From positions 124,001 through 188,000 of the forward strand of contig JAOAPC010000024.1 of NCBI GenBank assembly GCA_025462735.1: a DNA stretch of 64,000 nt, read 5' to 3'. Origin of the DNA: Acidobacteriaceae bacterium. Lineage in GTDB: Bacteria; Acidobacteriota; Terriglobia; Terriglobales; Acidobacteriaceae. The translations under genes were made by a program, and so were the position numbers. Under the pieces are notes generated by a model. It made no database searches. It saw only the letters and a list, made by a program, of their open reading frames with translations, and had not been told where the DNA came from. Of the stretch, positions 1-8,374 are shown one piece after another (within the stretch, counting starts at the first letter, position 1; each line of letters starts with the position of its first letter).

Positions 1-169
1 AAGCGCGCTCACTGCGTTTATCCGGTGTCTGCACTCCCAGAGTTGCGTATTGGCCGGGCTTGAAGGTAAACGGACCTCCGGGATCGACACGAATCATCCA
101 TAAGTCCGAAGCAAAATCGGCCCGCTTCACGATCTTTGCGCGGTAAAACTTGTCATCAGGAATATCCAT
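1..169 (-). CDS. Ferredoxin--NADP reductase, N-terminal fragment cut by the window edge
   Basis: Only the first 56 codons are present; the gene runs off the left edge. The ATG at 169 opens a frame whose residues 1-56 fit the N-terminal FAD-binding beta-barrel of plant/bacterial-type ferredoxin-NADP reductases, including the segment FKPGQYATLGV that precedes the flavin-binding RxYS motif, which would lie just outside the window. In the cell this flavoprotein moves electrons between NADP(H) and ferredoxin or flavodoxin in the cytoplasm. The assignment rests on this short stretch only, so a related FAD/NAD oxidoreductase is possible. Confidence 0.65.
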   Translation of the reverse strand, partial: MDIPDDKFYRAKIVKRADFASDLWMIRVDPGGPFTFKPGQYATLGVQTPDKRSERA

Positions 170-231
170 TGAGGCCTCGCGATTAAGCCACTCAGTTTAC
201 AGGAAGTTTTGGGCAGGATTTCGTTGACCGA

Positions 232-1515
232 TCACTGCTGGCCTGCCGGCGCAGGCTGGTTTTGAACTGGGTTTCCCTGCCAGCTCTTCAGTTTATCGAG
301 CGCCTGCAAGGTTTTTCTCCAAGACTTGTGGTCTTTCTTATTGTGATACGGCGCGTTCAAATTGGAATAAAAGTCCAGGATGTTGCTGCGCAACTCAGGG
401 GTCATTTGCGCGAAATTGTTCTTGCTCAGATCTTGCAGCAGGCGGGCGTAAGTCACGTCTGCCAGCGGGTATTCCGCGGGAGCGGTCTTCCGACCGGTAT
501 CGAAATCGGTGTCAGGGAAATTCAGGTTGCCGTCGCGCACCTGGTGGAGCAGCGAGTTGTAATTGTCGGTGGTGGTGTTCACGCTTTTGATGTAGAGGTC
601 TTCGGTTTTCGCGGAGGGTACTTTGAAGTCGAGCGCGCTCGCCGGGCCGATTTTCGGAAATTTGCGCAGAATAAATGCCAGCACGCGCGAGCCGAATCCC
701 GGGCGACGATATCCCTTGCCCCATTGTTTCTCATAATTAGTGCGCGACAGGCGATATAAGAATTTCTTCTCGCCAAAATTTGGCGTGTCCCGCACCAGAT
801 CAGCACGCCGGTTCAGCAGCGCCACTCGCGTCATGGCAGGAATAATCGTGCTCACGCCGCGCCGAAACGAGCCTATCGCCAAGTCTTCATCTCCGAGTAC
901 GTCGTGGAGCTGTATCCCGTAAATCTTCGGGAACGTGCGCTCGAGCAGCGGCTTGGAGACTTCGAATCCGATGAAATCGTGGAAGCGGTCAGAAGTGTAA
1001 CGGTTCTTCGCTACCTGCACCATGTCGAAACCAAACTCGGTTCGAATGTGGGCTTTGTGATCGTCGGCGTAGGTGACTTCATTGCCATACTTTTTCCGGA
1101 GTTTGGGAAATTCGATAGCAACAACTCTGTTAATCGCTGGATGGCCGATGTTGTCTGAGGAATAGTGCGCGAGCGCTCCCAAGGCAAAGGCATACTCGTT
1201 GAGATCTGAAGACTCCTCGATCAGCGCGGTGACGAAATCCCCGGTACGGACGTAGTGCAGCAGATCGCTGAAATATTTCTTGCCGAACGGGTAGTAGCCC
1301 ATGTCTTGTACCATGCTGCCCGCGTAGGCATAGGCATGCGCTTGCTTGATGTCATCGGGAGTCGCCTGCGGAAAACGCTTGAGCAGCAGGGGCCTTATCT
1401 GGTCTTGCCATTCGAGATCTACAATCTGCTCGTGAGTGAGGACCGAGTAGGATTGGCTGGGCAGAGAACACCCAGTTACCCATGCGAGTATTGCTATCAG
1501 GCGGAGAGCTCTCAT
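232..1515 (-). CDS. Zinc-dependent phospholipase C family lipoprotein
   Basis: A 427-residue predicted lipoprotein. Residues 1-16 form a short signal sequence ending in a lipobox-like AWVTGC, so Cys16 should be lipidated and the protein anchored to a membrane facing the periplasm. The mature part begins VLTHEQIVD and carries His/Asp-rich helical segments (HAYAYAGSMVQDMGYYP, LGALAHYSSDNIGHPAINR) typical of the bacterial zinc-dependent phospholipase C fold, in which His and Asp residues bind three zinc ions. Substrate is unknown; many homologues in soil bacteria are uncharacterised. It is followed 26 bp away on the same strand (upstream in transcription) by the beta-propeller gene, so the two may be co-transcribed. 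Confidence 0.7.
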   Translation of the reverse strand: MRALRLIAILAWVTGCSLPSQSYSVLTHEQIVDLEWQDQIRPLLLKRFPQATPDDIKQAHAYAYAGSMVQDMGYYPFGKKYFSDLLHYVRTGDFVTALIEESSDLNEYAFALGALAHYSSDNIGHPAINRVVAIEFPKLRKKYGNEVTYADDHKAHIRTEFGFDMVQVAKNRYTSDRFHDFIGFEVSKPLLERTFPKIYGIQLHDVLGDEDLAIGSFRRGVSTIIPAMTRVALLNRRADLVRDTPNFGEKKFLYRLSRTNYEKQWGKGYRRPGFGSRVLAFILRKFPKIGPASALDFKVPSAKTEDLYIKSVNTTTDNYNSLLHQVRDGNLNFPDTDFDTGRKTAPAEYPLADVTYARLLQDLSKNNFAQMTPELRSNILDFYSNLNAPYHNKKDHKSWRKTLQALDKLKSWQGNPVQNQPAPAGQQ

Positions 1516-1541
1516 CGCGGGTTAGATGCAGAGTAGGCCAG

Positions 1542-2576
1542 CTATTTGCCTACGACCAGCACTTCAAAAGTGTCCGGCAGAATTGCCGGCCGGGGATGCG
1601 GCTGTTCCGTTGTCGCGGCAGGCGGTGGGCCAAACTTGGCGGTCACCAGAAAAATCCTGTGGGTTTCAGGATCAAGGGCCATGGTGCGGGCGCCACGCTC
1701 AGTTTTTACATTTTGTGCCACGCTGAATTTATCTGAGGAATCTTCCTTTACAACCGTGAGTACGCCCTCACCGCAGGAGGCGAACGCAAATTGGTTATCA
1801 GAATCAAAGTCGTCAGCATCCACTCCGTCGGCGATGGGAACAGTGGTGATCACTTTTCCAGTGTCCGCGTTCACGACCGCCATCATTTTGTTATCGCAGC
1901 CGGCAAACAGACGTCGGTTCTTCTTATCCAGCGCCAAGCCACTCGGTGACTCGCAAGGAGCAAGCGGCCAGCGCGATTTCACTTTCAGGTCCTTTGGATC
2001 AAGCGCCAGAAGTTCGCTCTTGTCCTCAATATTTACGAAAATCTGCCCCTCTCCATCGCTAACGGCAAATTCCGGCTTGCCGCCGAGAACAATTTTGCCC
2101 ACGATGTTTCCGCTTGCTGCATCGATGGCCGTCGAATCGTGGCTCTTACCATTGAAGGTAAAGATGCGCTTGGTCGCCGGATCGAACATTATTGCATCCG
2201 GATTCTCACCTACGGCCTGAATTTTGCTGGTCGGCTTCAGCGTCTTAAGATCAAAGATGCTGACCGTGCCCTCGCGGCCATTGCTGGTAAAACCGCGTCC
2301 AAGGTCAGGTACCAGTGCGATGCCGTGAACGCCAAGAGTGTCGGGAATGTCTCCGACGGTTTTACCCGACTCGGTATCGATGACCATGACATGCGTGGAT
2401 CGCGAGATGAAGAGACGGTGTGTCTCGGGATCTAGTTTTAGATAGTCCCATCCACCGTCGCCCCCGACTTTGTACGTTTGGATAATGTGCAAGCCGGGAT
2501 CGGCCGCGAAAACTTCGGGGCAAACTAAAAGAACCGCAAGCAGACTACCGAGAAGAAGAAGCCGTTTCATTCGCAA
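1542..2576 (-). CDS. Secreted YncE/YVTN-type beta-propeller protein
   Basis: A 344-residue protein with a clear Sec signal peptide (residues about 1-24, positively charged start, Leu-rich core, likely cleavage after VFA). The rest is a series of roughly 40-residue repeats with the pattern V-x-D-x-x-[ST]-G-K-x-[IV] and R-x-[IF]-[IV], for example IDTESGKTVGDI and IDAASGNIVGKI, matching the YVTN/YncE beta-propeller family. These are periplasmic or secreted proteins of mostly unknown role, sometimes DNA- or ligand-binding. No catalytic motif is visible. It ends 26 bp before the start of the phospholipase-C-like gene. Confidence 0.75.
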   Translation of the reverse strand: MRMKRLLLLGSLLAVLLVCPEVFAADPGLHIIQTYKVGGDGGWDYLKLDPETHRLFISRSTHVMVIDTESGKTVGDIPDTLGVHGIALVPDLGRGFTSNGREGTVSIFDLKTLKPTSKIQAVGENPDAIMFDPATKRIFTFNGKSHDSTAIDAASGNIVGKIVLGGKPEFAVSDGEGQIFVNIEDKSELLALDPKDLKVKSRWPLAPCESPSGLALDKKNRRLFAGCDNKMMAVVNADTGKVITTVPIADGVDADDFDSDNQFAFASCGEGVLTVVKEDSSDKFSVAQNVKTERGARTMALDPETHRIFLVTAKFGPPPAATTEQPHPRPAILPDTFEVLVVGK

Positions 2577-2749
2577 ATCTCGCTTTCATATCGTGAGCTG
2601 TGACAGCCGATAGAATTCTACCCATCTGAGGGAATTCGTGCTCGCGAACTGTAGTAGTCAATCCCGCCACAACTCCGAAATGTGTCTCAAATGAATAACT
2701 GAGGACAAATTTGATCTGCCCTCAGCCGAATTGCAGTTGTCAGGTGTAT

Positions 2750-3097
2750 CTAGTGGTTGTCGTGATCGTGATCGCGATCCCTGTCGTCGTCCCAGTTGTA
2801 ATTGCGGTCCCAGTCGCGGTCGTTGCGCCACTCGTGCCGATTGGGGTCATACCAGCCATGGGCTTGTGTGTAGCAGCGGTCCCACTCGGCATTCAGTCTT
2901 GACTTCGCCTTTTCTGCTTGCTCGCTCCGTCTTCCATGCGCGCGGACCTCATGGCGATAGCGATCATTTAATTTTTCCACCCGGCTCTGACACTTTGCCC
3001 GGCCATCGTCGGCCTGCGCTTTAGGTGTGGTTGCAAGAATAAGCGCCCCGCCCAGTGCAAGAGCTGCAAGTGCATTTCCTAGTCTCATATGTTTCAT
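2750..3097 (-). CDS. Small secreted protein with D/R/H-rich tail, unknown function
   Basis: A 115-residue protein that I do not recognise. Residues 1-29 form a signal peptide (MKHMRLGN, Ala/Leu core, cleavage likely near AQA). The central part (about 31-75) is helical and charged with two Cys. The last 30 residues are almost wholly Asp, Arg, His, Asn and Trp (DRDWDRNYNWDDDRDRDHDH), a composition that could bind metals or polyanions. The start is supported by an AGGAAAAGAGG-like purine tract upstream. It stands alone between the beta-propeller gene and a divergent hydrolase. Confidence 0.6.
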   Translation of the reverse strand: MKHMRLGNALAALALGGALILATTPKAQADDGRAKCQSRVEKLNDRYRHEVRAHGRRSEQAEKAKSRLNAEWDRCYTQAHGWYDPNRHEWRNDRDWDRNYNWDDDRDRDHDHDNH

Positions 3098-3213
3098 TCC
3101 TCTTTTCCTCCTGTCGGTAACTTCCTGGATTCAGATTGGCGGCAGAGCGGCTGGGTTGCTCCCAAATTCTGTGCCAACACCCTGTAGGAGTAATCAGGCT
3201 TTAAAATCGACTT

Positions 3214-4215
3214 GTGGAAACAATCACTTCCAGCGCGCGGGCCGTGCAAGAGCAGTTTCGAGCGAGGCGCTTTTTAGCGGGTGGTCACGTCCAGACTATC
3301 GCGAGTTTTCTTCTGCCGCGCCGAGTGTCGGCGGGAAAATCCGAAGAGCGCCTGATCGAAGTTGAGCCAGGTATTCATGTGCTATGCCATTGTCACTGGC
3401 AAACCGATCACCGCCCCGCGCTTACTGTGATCGTGGTGCACGGGCTGGAAGGATCGACAGAATCGAAGTACATGCTCGGGGTGGCTGAGAAGGGATTCGC
3501 TGCGGGAATGAATGTGGTCCGCATGAACCAGCGGACCTGCGGCGGCACTGACCATCTGGCGCCGACACTCTACCATTCCGGGCGCTCGGCTGACGTGATG
3601 GCGGTCGCAAAGGCGCTGATCGAGAAGGACGGCATTTCACGCTTTGCGCTGTGCGGATTTTCCATGGGCGGCAATATCGTATTGAAAACAGCCGGAGAGT
3701 GGGGAGCAAAGGGGCCGCATGAATTCTGCGCAGTCGCGGCCGTTTGTCCGGCGATGGATTTGGCGGCGTCAGCGGACGCCCTACATCGTCCCGTGAATCG
3801 GCTTTATGAGCAGTACTTCCTGTGGAAGCTGAAGGCGCGGATGCGGAACAAGGCCCGGTGTTTTCCCGGCCGATACGATTTGTCGCGTTTACGTGGGTTG
3901 AAAAGCTTGCGCGATTTTGATGACAAAGTCACGGCTTTTTATTGTGGCTTTAACGGAGCCTCGGATTACTACGAGCGATCCGCTGCCGCAAACGTCGTGG
4001 ATAAGATTGCGGTCCCAACTTACATTCTTTACGCGCGCAATGATCCATTTATCCGCGTGCTCCCGGAAACCAGGCGAAAAGTTGCGTCCAATCCGAATAT
4101 CGAGTTTGTTGAGACCGAAGACGGCGGCCATTGCTCGTTCCTCGGCGAACGCAATGGATACGATGGACATTACGCCGAGAGAAGGATTGTGGATTTCTTT
4201 AAATCGGTTTCGTGA
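3214..4215 (+). CDS. YheT-family alpha/beta hydrolase
   Basis: A 333-residue cytoplasmic alpha/beta hydrolase of the YheT/ABHD1-3 family. It shows the family's N-terminal GGHVQTI motif (23-29), the oxyanion region VVHGLEGS (75-81), the nucleophile elbow GFSMGG with Ser150, and the likely acid and base Asp277 (ARNDPF) and His306 (DGGHCSF), giving a complete catalytic triad. Family members act on esters or phospholipids, but the natural substrate is unknown. The start is GTG at 3214, placed just ahead of the conserved N-terminus; no strong ribosome site is seen, so an internal start is possible. It is divergent from the 115-residue secreted protein. Confidence 0.8.
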   Translation: METITSSARAVQEQFRARRFLAGGHVQTIASFLLPRRVSAGKSEERLIEVEPGIHVLCHCHWQTDHRPALTVIVVHGLEGSTESKYMLGVAEKGFAAGMNVVRMNQRTCGGTDHLAPTLYHSGRSADVMAVAKALIEKDGISRFALCGFSMGGNIVLKTAGEWGAKGPHEFCAVAAVCPAMDLAASADALHRPVNRLYEQYFLWKLKARMRNKARCFPGRYDLSRLRGLKSLRDFDDKVTAFYCGFNGASDYYERSAAANVVDKIAVPTYILYARNDPFIRVLPETRRKVASNPNIEFVETEDGGHCSFLGERNGYDGHYAERRIVDFFKSVS

Positions 4216-4267
4216 TGCGGCTTGCTGCGTTCCGCGGCTCCTGGGGTGATCCAAAAACACCAAAATC

Positions 4268-4316
4268 AACCACAGAGGGCACCGAGGTACACAGAGAAAC
4301 GAACACAGAGGAAAGC
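4268..4316. repeat. CACAGAGG-type dispersed repeat, solo copy
   Basis: An intergenic run of the pattern ACCACAGAGGGCACCGAGG followed by TACACAGAG and AACACAGAGG. It belongs to the same family as the terminal repeats of the GxxExxY cassette (30662-31116) and the in-frame tract in der (25636-25682). Confidence 0.75.
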
Positions 4317-4343
4317 CGAAGGGGGGCGGGAAACTTATTCCTG

Positions 4344-4349
4344 TAGAAT
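4344..4349 (+). promoter_or_regulatory. Possible -10 element next to the TPM gene start
   Basis: TAGAAT lies 8 nt before the ATG at 4358 and there is no ribosome site between them, which would give a leaderless or nearly leaderless transcript. No -35 box is evident, so this is weak. Confidence 0.25.
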
Positions 4350-4357
4350 CAGCGGCA

Positions 4358-5140
4358 ATGACACGCGCTAGGGGCATTGCCGCAGTCGCGATAGCGCTTG
4401 CAGCGCTGTCGTTCCCTGCCTGCGCGTATGCAGAGCCGGTTTCGCAACTCCATCCCACTAATTACGTCAATGATTTCGCCCACGTGCTTAGCCCTAAGAC
4501 TACGACCTCACTGAATGACATCGCGCAGCAGGTTGATCAGAAGGCAAAGGCGCAGATTGCGGTGGTAACGATCAATTCGCTGGACGGCCGCGACATTGAA
4601 AGCTATGCAGTGGACTTGTTTAAGCAGTGGGGAATCGGAAACAAGAGCACGAATCGTGGCGTGCTGATCCTGATTGCGGTTAAGGACCATCGTTACCGGA
4701 CAGAAGTTGGTTACGGGCTGGAGCCGATTCTTCCCGACGGCAAAGTCGGCGGCTTTTGGCGAGAAGTGGTGCCGCTCCTCAAGCAGAGTGACTACGACCA
4801 AGCCCTAAAACTAAATACCGAACGGGTGGCCTCGGTGATTGCCGAAGATGCGGGAGTGCAATTAACTGGGGCCAGTTCAGGCTTCGGAGAGCGGGCGCCA
4901 CCGCGACGGTCGTCGCCAGGAATTTCGCTCGGGGGCGTGGTCATCCTCATCATTCTGGTAATCATTATTTTGGCAACTCCTTTGCGCGGAATATTGTTCT
5001 GGTGGCTCCTCATGGGCGGAGGTGGCCGTGGCGGAGGATGGGGCGGCGGAGGTTTTGGCGGTGGTGGTGGCGGAGGCGGAGGTTTCGGCGGCTTCGGCGG
5101 CGGATCTTCCGGTGGCGGCGGAGCCAGCGGAAGCTGGTAA
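4358..5140 (+). CDS. TPM-domain (YgcG-type) membrane protein
   Basis: A 260-residue protein with a signal peptide (about 1-25, ending ACAYA), a TPM domain (about 36-165) with the family motifs NYVNDFAHVL, GNKSTNRGVLILIA and EVGYGLEPILPDG, a transmembrane segment (about 191-218) and a Gly/Ser-only tail. The TPM domain faces the periplasm; characterised members have acid phosphatase activity or help assemble membrane complexes. The gene lies 12 bp ahead of a nucleotidyltransferase and two genes ahead of LemA, a family that commonly neighbours TPM proteins. The glycine tail is typical of the YgcG group. Confidence 0.85.
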   Translation: MTRARGIAAVAIALAALSFPACAYAEPVSQLHPTNYVNDFAHVLSPKTTTSLNDIAQQVDQKAKAQIAVVTINSLDGRDIESYAVDLFKQWGIGNKSTNRGVLILIAVKDHRYRTEVGYGLEPILPDGKVGGFWREVVPLLKQSDYDQALKLNTERVASVIAEDAGVQLTGASSGFGERAPPRRSSPGISLGGVVILIILVIIILATPLRGILFWWLLMGGGGRGGGWGGGGFGGGGGGGGGFGGFGGGSSGGGGASGSW

Positions 5141-5152
5141 GGAGAGAATTCT

Positions 5153-5905
5153 ATGGCTCACGATTCTAAAGCTGACGAACAATTGCTCAGTGAATTCGTG
5201 GAGAAGTTACGCGCGACGGCGGGAGAAAACCTCACCAGCGTAATTCTCTACGGTTCAGCCGCCGATGGAGAGTTCCATCCTGAATATTCCGACTACAACC
5301 TACTCTGCATCGTGCGCGACACCTCTTTCGCGTCGCTGAACAAGATTGCCGGAGCAGCAGAGTGGTGGCGTAAAAAGAAACATCACCCGCCGCTGGTGCT
5401 TACGGCGAAAGAATTGCAAGACACAGCAGACGTGTTCTCCATCGAATTTTCGGACATGAAGCAGCGATATCGCGTTCTCGACGGTGAGGATGTGCTCCAT
5501 GATTTGAAAGTTCCCATGCACTTGCACCGTGCGCAGCTTGAATATGAGTTGCGAGAGAAGCTATTTCTGCTGCGGCAGCACATTTTATTAGCAGGAACGA
5601 ATGAAAAGGCTTTATGGGACGTGATGCTGAACTCCTTATCGTCTTTCACGACCCTGTTCCGGCACGTGTTGATCGAAATGGGCGAGCAGGGACGAAAGCA
5701 TTCGCGACAGGCGGTACAGGAATTGGCATCGCGTCTGAACTTCGATCCGTCTGCTTTCGTACAATTAATGGAGGTTCGCGGAACCACGTCTGATCGCAAA
5801 CAGTTTCGCGCGGTTGATGTCGCGGGCGTGTATCTCTCAGCGATTGAAAAAGTAGCCGCCGCAGTGGATACAATGCAGAGTTCCCCGACAGCTACGAATC
5901 GCTAG
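5153..5905 (+). CDS. Nucleotidyltransferase-fold protein between TPM and LemA genes
   Basis: A 250-residue cytoplasmic protein. Residues about 20-50 resemble the pol-beta-type nucleotidyltransferase core: VILYGSAADG followed by EYSDYNLL, i.e. the GS motif and a downstream acidic pair position, though the usual D-x-D/E reads D-x-N here, so metal binding may be altered. The C-terminal half is helical. The start ATG at 5153 follows GGAGAGAATTCT, a fair ribosome site. Spacing of 12 bp from the TPM gene suggests one operon. No HEPN toxin partner is adjacent, so a toxin-antitoxin role is unsupported. Function unknown. Confidence 0.6.
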   Translation: MAHDSKADEQLLSEFVEKLRATAGENLTSVILYGSAADGEFHPEYSDYNLLCIVRDTSFASLNKIAGAAEWWRKKKHHPPLVLTAKELQDTADVFSIEFSDMKQRYRVLDGEDVLHDLKVPMHLHRAQLEYELREKLFLLRQHILLAGTNEKALWDVMLNSLSSFTTLFRHVLIEMGEQGRKHSRQAVQELASRLNFDPSAFVQLMEVRGTTSDRKQFRAVDVAGVYLSAIEKVAAAVDTMQSSPTATNR

Positions 5906-5972
5906 GGTATGTGGAAGTTTTGGGGCACCAATCCACGCGCTCGCAAGCGTGGAGCGGGAAAAAGGAGAGGTT

Positions 5973-6572
5973 ATGAGCAAATTTGCCATCGTGTTTATTA
6001 CGATTGCGGTCTTGATCCTGCTTTCGGTGGGCAAATACATAAGCGTTAAGAACACGCTGGTTGCTAAAAACGAAGCGGTCAAAACCTCGTGGTCGCAGGT
6101 CGATATTGTTCTGCAGCGGCGGGCAGATTTGATTCCGAACCTGGTTGAGACCGTAAGAGGATATGCCAAGCAGGAGCAGACGGTTTTCGGGGATATCGCA
6201 AAAGCCCGCAGCCAACTACTCTCGGCTGGAACGCCGGAGCAAAAGATTTCCGCAAACGCCCAGCTCGACGGCGCCCTGGGCAGACTTTTGCTGATCGTTG
6301 AGAACTATCCGCAGTTGAAATCCAATGAGAACTTCTTGCGGTTGCAGGATGAACTGGCGGGTACCGAAAACCGCATTGCAGTGGAACGCCAGCGCTACAA
6401 CGATACGTTAAAGGACTACAACATTTACGTGCAGCAGTTCCCTAACAGTGTCTTCGCATCGAGTCTCGGTTTCAAACCGAACACAGCGTACTTTGCGGCT
6501 ACCGAGGGCTCGCGCGAAGTGCCAAAGGTAAACTTCGTCCCGTCGACACCGCAGCCAGCTCCGGCGCATTGA
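5973..6572 (+). CDS. lemA: LemA family protein
   Basis: A 199-residue LemA protein: one N-terminal transmembrane helix (about 4-24), then the conserved NTLVAKNEAVKTSWSQVDIV, QRRADLIPNLVETVRGYA and a long helical bundle ending FKPNTAYFAA. LemA proteins are inner-membrane proteins with a short outside N-terminus and a helical domain; their role is poorly defined. I chose ATG 5973 because AAGGAG (5962-5967) sits 5 nt upstream and homologues begin near here; an earlier in-frame ATG at 5949 would lie before that ribosome site. It is the last gene of the TPM-nucleotidyltransferase-LemA group. Confidence 0.9.
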   Translation: MSKFAIVFITIAVLILLSVGKYISVKNTLVAKNEAVKTSWSQVDIVLQRRADLIPNLVETVRGYAKQEQTVFGDIAKARSQLLSAGTPEQKISANAQLDGALGRLLLIVENYPQLKSNENFLRLQDELAGTENRIAVERQRYNDTLKDYNIYVQQFPNSVFASSLGFKPNTAYFAATEGSREVPKVNFVPSTPQPAPAH

Positions 6573-7188
6573 TGAGCGTCGCTTGGGGCTGCTCAGGCGT
6601 TAGTGTGCCGCCGGCGGGAGAGCTTTCCTCTCCGGTTCAGAGGCGGTCAAAGTGCGCGGCGCAGTTGTCCCCGGCCAGGGGCGGAGAGCATGACTTCGCC
6701 TCCACGATGCGAACAAATCAACCCACAGGCATACCCGAACGAAGCAATGCCCGACCAATCCACTCACTGGGCGGGTAGCGTACGAATCGAACGGTAGAAA
6801 CTGAACAGCCGGACCGGCCACTTTCGGAGCTGGGATTGACGAAACAACCGTATTGGCTGCGGTCAGGACAGGCGAGGAAGTTACGTTTACCTCTGCAGAA
6901 GGCGAAGCGGACATGAGGCGGACCCCCGAAGTCCCACTCTGGGCGGCTACTTCGATGCAAGTTGCGTCTGCAGAGATGCCGAACTATGTAGAAACTCGAG
7001 CGCACCGACTTGCATGGTAGCGACCTAGCAGCCCGTGGTGAAAGTTCGTCACGGTGAGGACCGGGATCGCGGAATGCAGGTTCATGAGCGGGCGTGTTAG
7101 GGGGCCATCACTGATCGCCACATGTCACGGCGGACGAGTGCCACGCGGGTCCTTCGCGCCCAGCATGATCAGCGCAACGCCTCGATCG
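6573..7188. other. 616-bp region with no convincing gene
   Basis: Frames on both strands are open for up to about 125 codons but none has a start with a ribosome site, a recognisable domain or a closely placed neighbour. On the minus strand the frame about 6985-6600 reads like a decayed secreted-protein segment (VNVTSSPVLTAANTVV, GPAVQFLPFDSYA), which is suggestive only. No repeats of the families found elsewhere occur here. Confidence 0.4.
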
Positions 7189-8007
7189 CTAATTGATGCC
7201 CTGGATGGCCAACGGGAAGACCGGCTCCATCGCGGAAGCGCCGCCATCAACGTACAGCAGCTGGCCGGTGATGAAGCTCGCCTGCTCAGTGCAGAGGAGA
7301 ACCACGGCGTTGCCGACGTCGGCTGGCAGGCCGAGGCGCCTCATGGGCGTCCAGCCGCTCTCGTGCCAGTCCTTGATCATCTGGAACACCTGGGGCGGCA
7401 GCCCGCTGAGGACGCTGTCGTCGCAGGCGCCCGGACTGATGATGTTCACCGTGATGCCTTTCTGGGCGAGAGCCACCGCGAAATAACGAGCCAGCGTCTC
7501 CTTCGCGGCTTTCGCTGAGCCCATGGCAACCCAAGGCTGCCAGCTGCCGGTTTGGCCGCCGGGCGCATAGGTGATGGCGATGATCCGGCCGTTCTTGCCC
7601 ATCATCGGCACCGCTGCGCGGACCGCAACCAGGAACTCCGTCGCCTGGGTGTCAAACGTCGCCTGCCATGCCTCCAGCGGGATCTCCATTGGTTCCGCGT
7701 AGAAGCCTGTGGCGAGCGTAGCCCTGGCGTTAGAAACGAAGATGTCCAGGCCGCCGAATTGGGACTTGATGGTCTCGAACATGCGCTGGATGTCCGCAAC
7801 CTTGCCGATATCCGCCTTGATCACCAGAGGCGCCGCACCGCGCTCTTTGAGGAGGCAAGCGGTGTCTTCGGCGGCCGCGTCGTTCTCCTTGTAGTTGATT
7901 GCAATTCTTTTCACCCCCTGCTCAGCGAGCTTCAGCGCGATTCCGCGGCCAATACCGCGTGATGCCCCTGTGATCAGAGCGGTCTGCTGCTTGAGCGTGA
8001 TTGGCAT
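7189..8007 (-). CDS. Short-chain dehydrogenase/reductase with atypical active site
   Basis: A 272-residue classical-length SDR with the cofactor motif TGASRGIG (13-20), Asp66 in KADIG and an NAR variant of the NAG motif (93-95). The C-terminal part (SPGACDDS, GQLLYVDGGAS) is typical. The catalytic Tyr is absent: in the conserved context AMGSAKAA the lysine is Lys166, while the Y-x3-K position is Met162 and the FabL-type Y-x6-K position is Trp159. The protein may therefore bind NAD(P)H but use different chemistry or be regulatory. It resembles FabL-like enoyl-ACP reductase relatives. It stands alone between two gene-poor stretches, which hints at transfer. Confidence 0.75.
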   Translation of the reverse strand: MPITLKQQTALITGASRGIGRGIALKLAEQGVKRIAINYKENDAAAEDTACLLKERGAAPLVIKADIGKVADIQRMFETIKSQFGGLDIFVSNARATLATGFYAEPMEIPLEAWQATFDTQATEFLVAVRAAVPMMGKNGRIIAITYAPGGQTGSWQPWVAMGSAKAAKETLARYFAVALAQKGITVNIISPGACDDSVLSGLPPQVFQMIKDWHESGWTPMRRLGLPADVGNAVVLLCTEQASFITGQLLYVDGGASAMEPVFPLAIQGIN

Positions 8008-8374
8008 GACACCCTCCCGTTCGCGTGTACGGATCGACAGGATTGATCTCGATCTCGTGTACTACACTTTGTACATGTCCTGGGAAAACGCGTCCGCGAG
8101 CGGCAGCCGGAAATGTGGGTGGCGACGACGAATTTTCCGACGGCCGCCAGTCACCCATTCTACACGCGATTGAATTAGCGGCTGGCCGAGCTACTTCGAT
8201 GATTTCGTCGAAGGTCAGTGTCAACCATTCTATGCGGAAATCATGGCACGGCCGGGCCTGCCGCCAGGCATGTACTTCCGGCTGTTGTTGAGCTAGGCGC
8301 TGCCGGCAATCTTGCCAGACCGAGGCATGTTTCTAGCTTTGGAATTTTGACAAACGCGGTGATCTTCAAAAGGC
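8008..8374. other. 367-bp gene-free region upstream of the SDR gene
   Basis: No supported coding frame. Near 8056-8080 a TACA-CTT-TGTA dyad lies about 50-70 bp ahead of the SDR start and could be an operator, but no regulator gene is adjacent. The remainder has no recognisable feature. Confidence 0.35.

Noticed and set aside
1546-2220. Plus-strand frame opposite the beta-propeller gene
   Set aside because: The opposite strand shows a signal peptide and propeller repeats; this frame is Ser/Ala-rich noise.
5153-5905. MNT/HEPN toxin-antitoxin module
   Set aside because: No HEPN-like small gene flanks the nucleotidyltransferase, and the neighbours are TPM and LemA.
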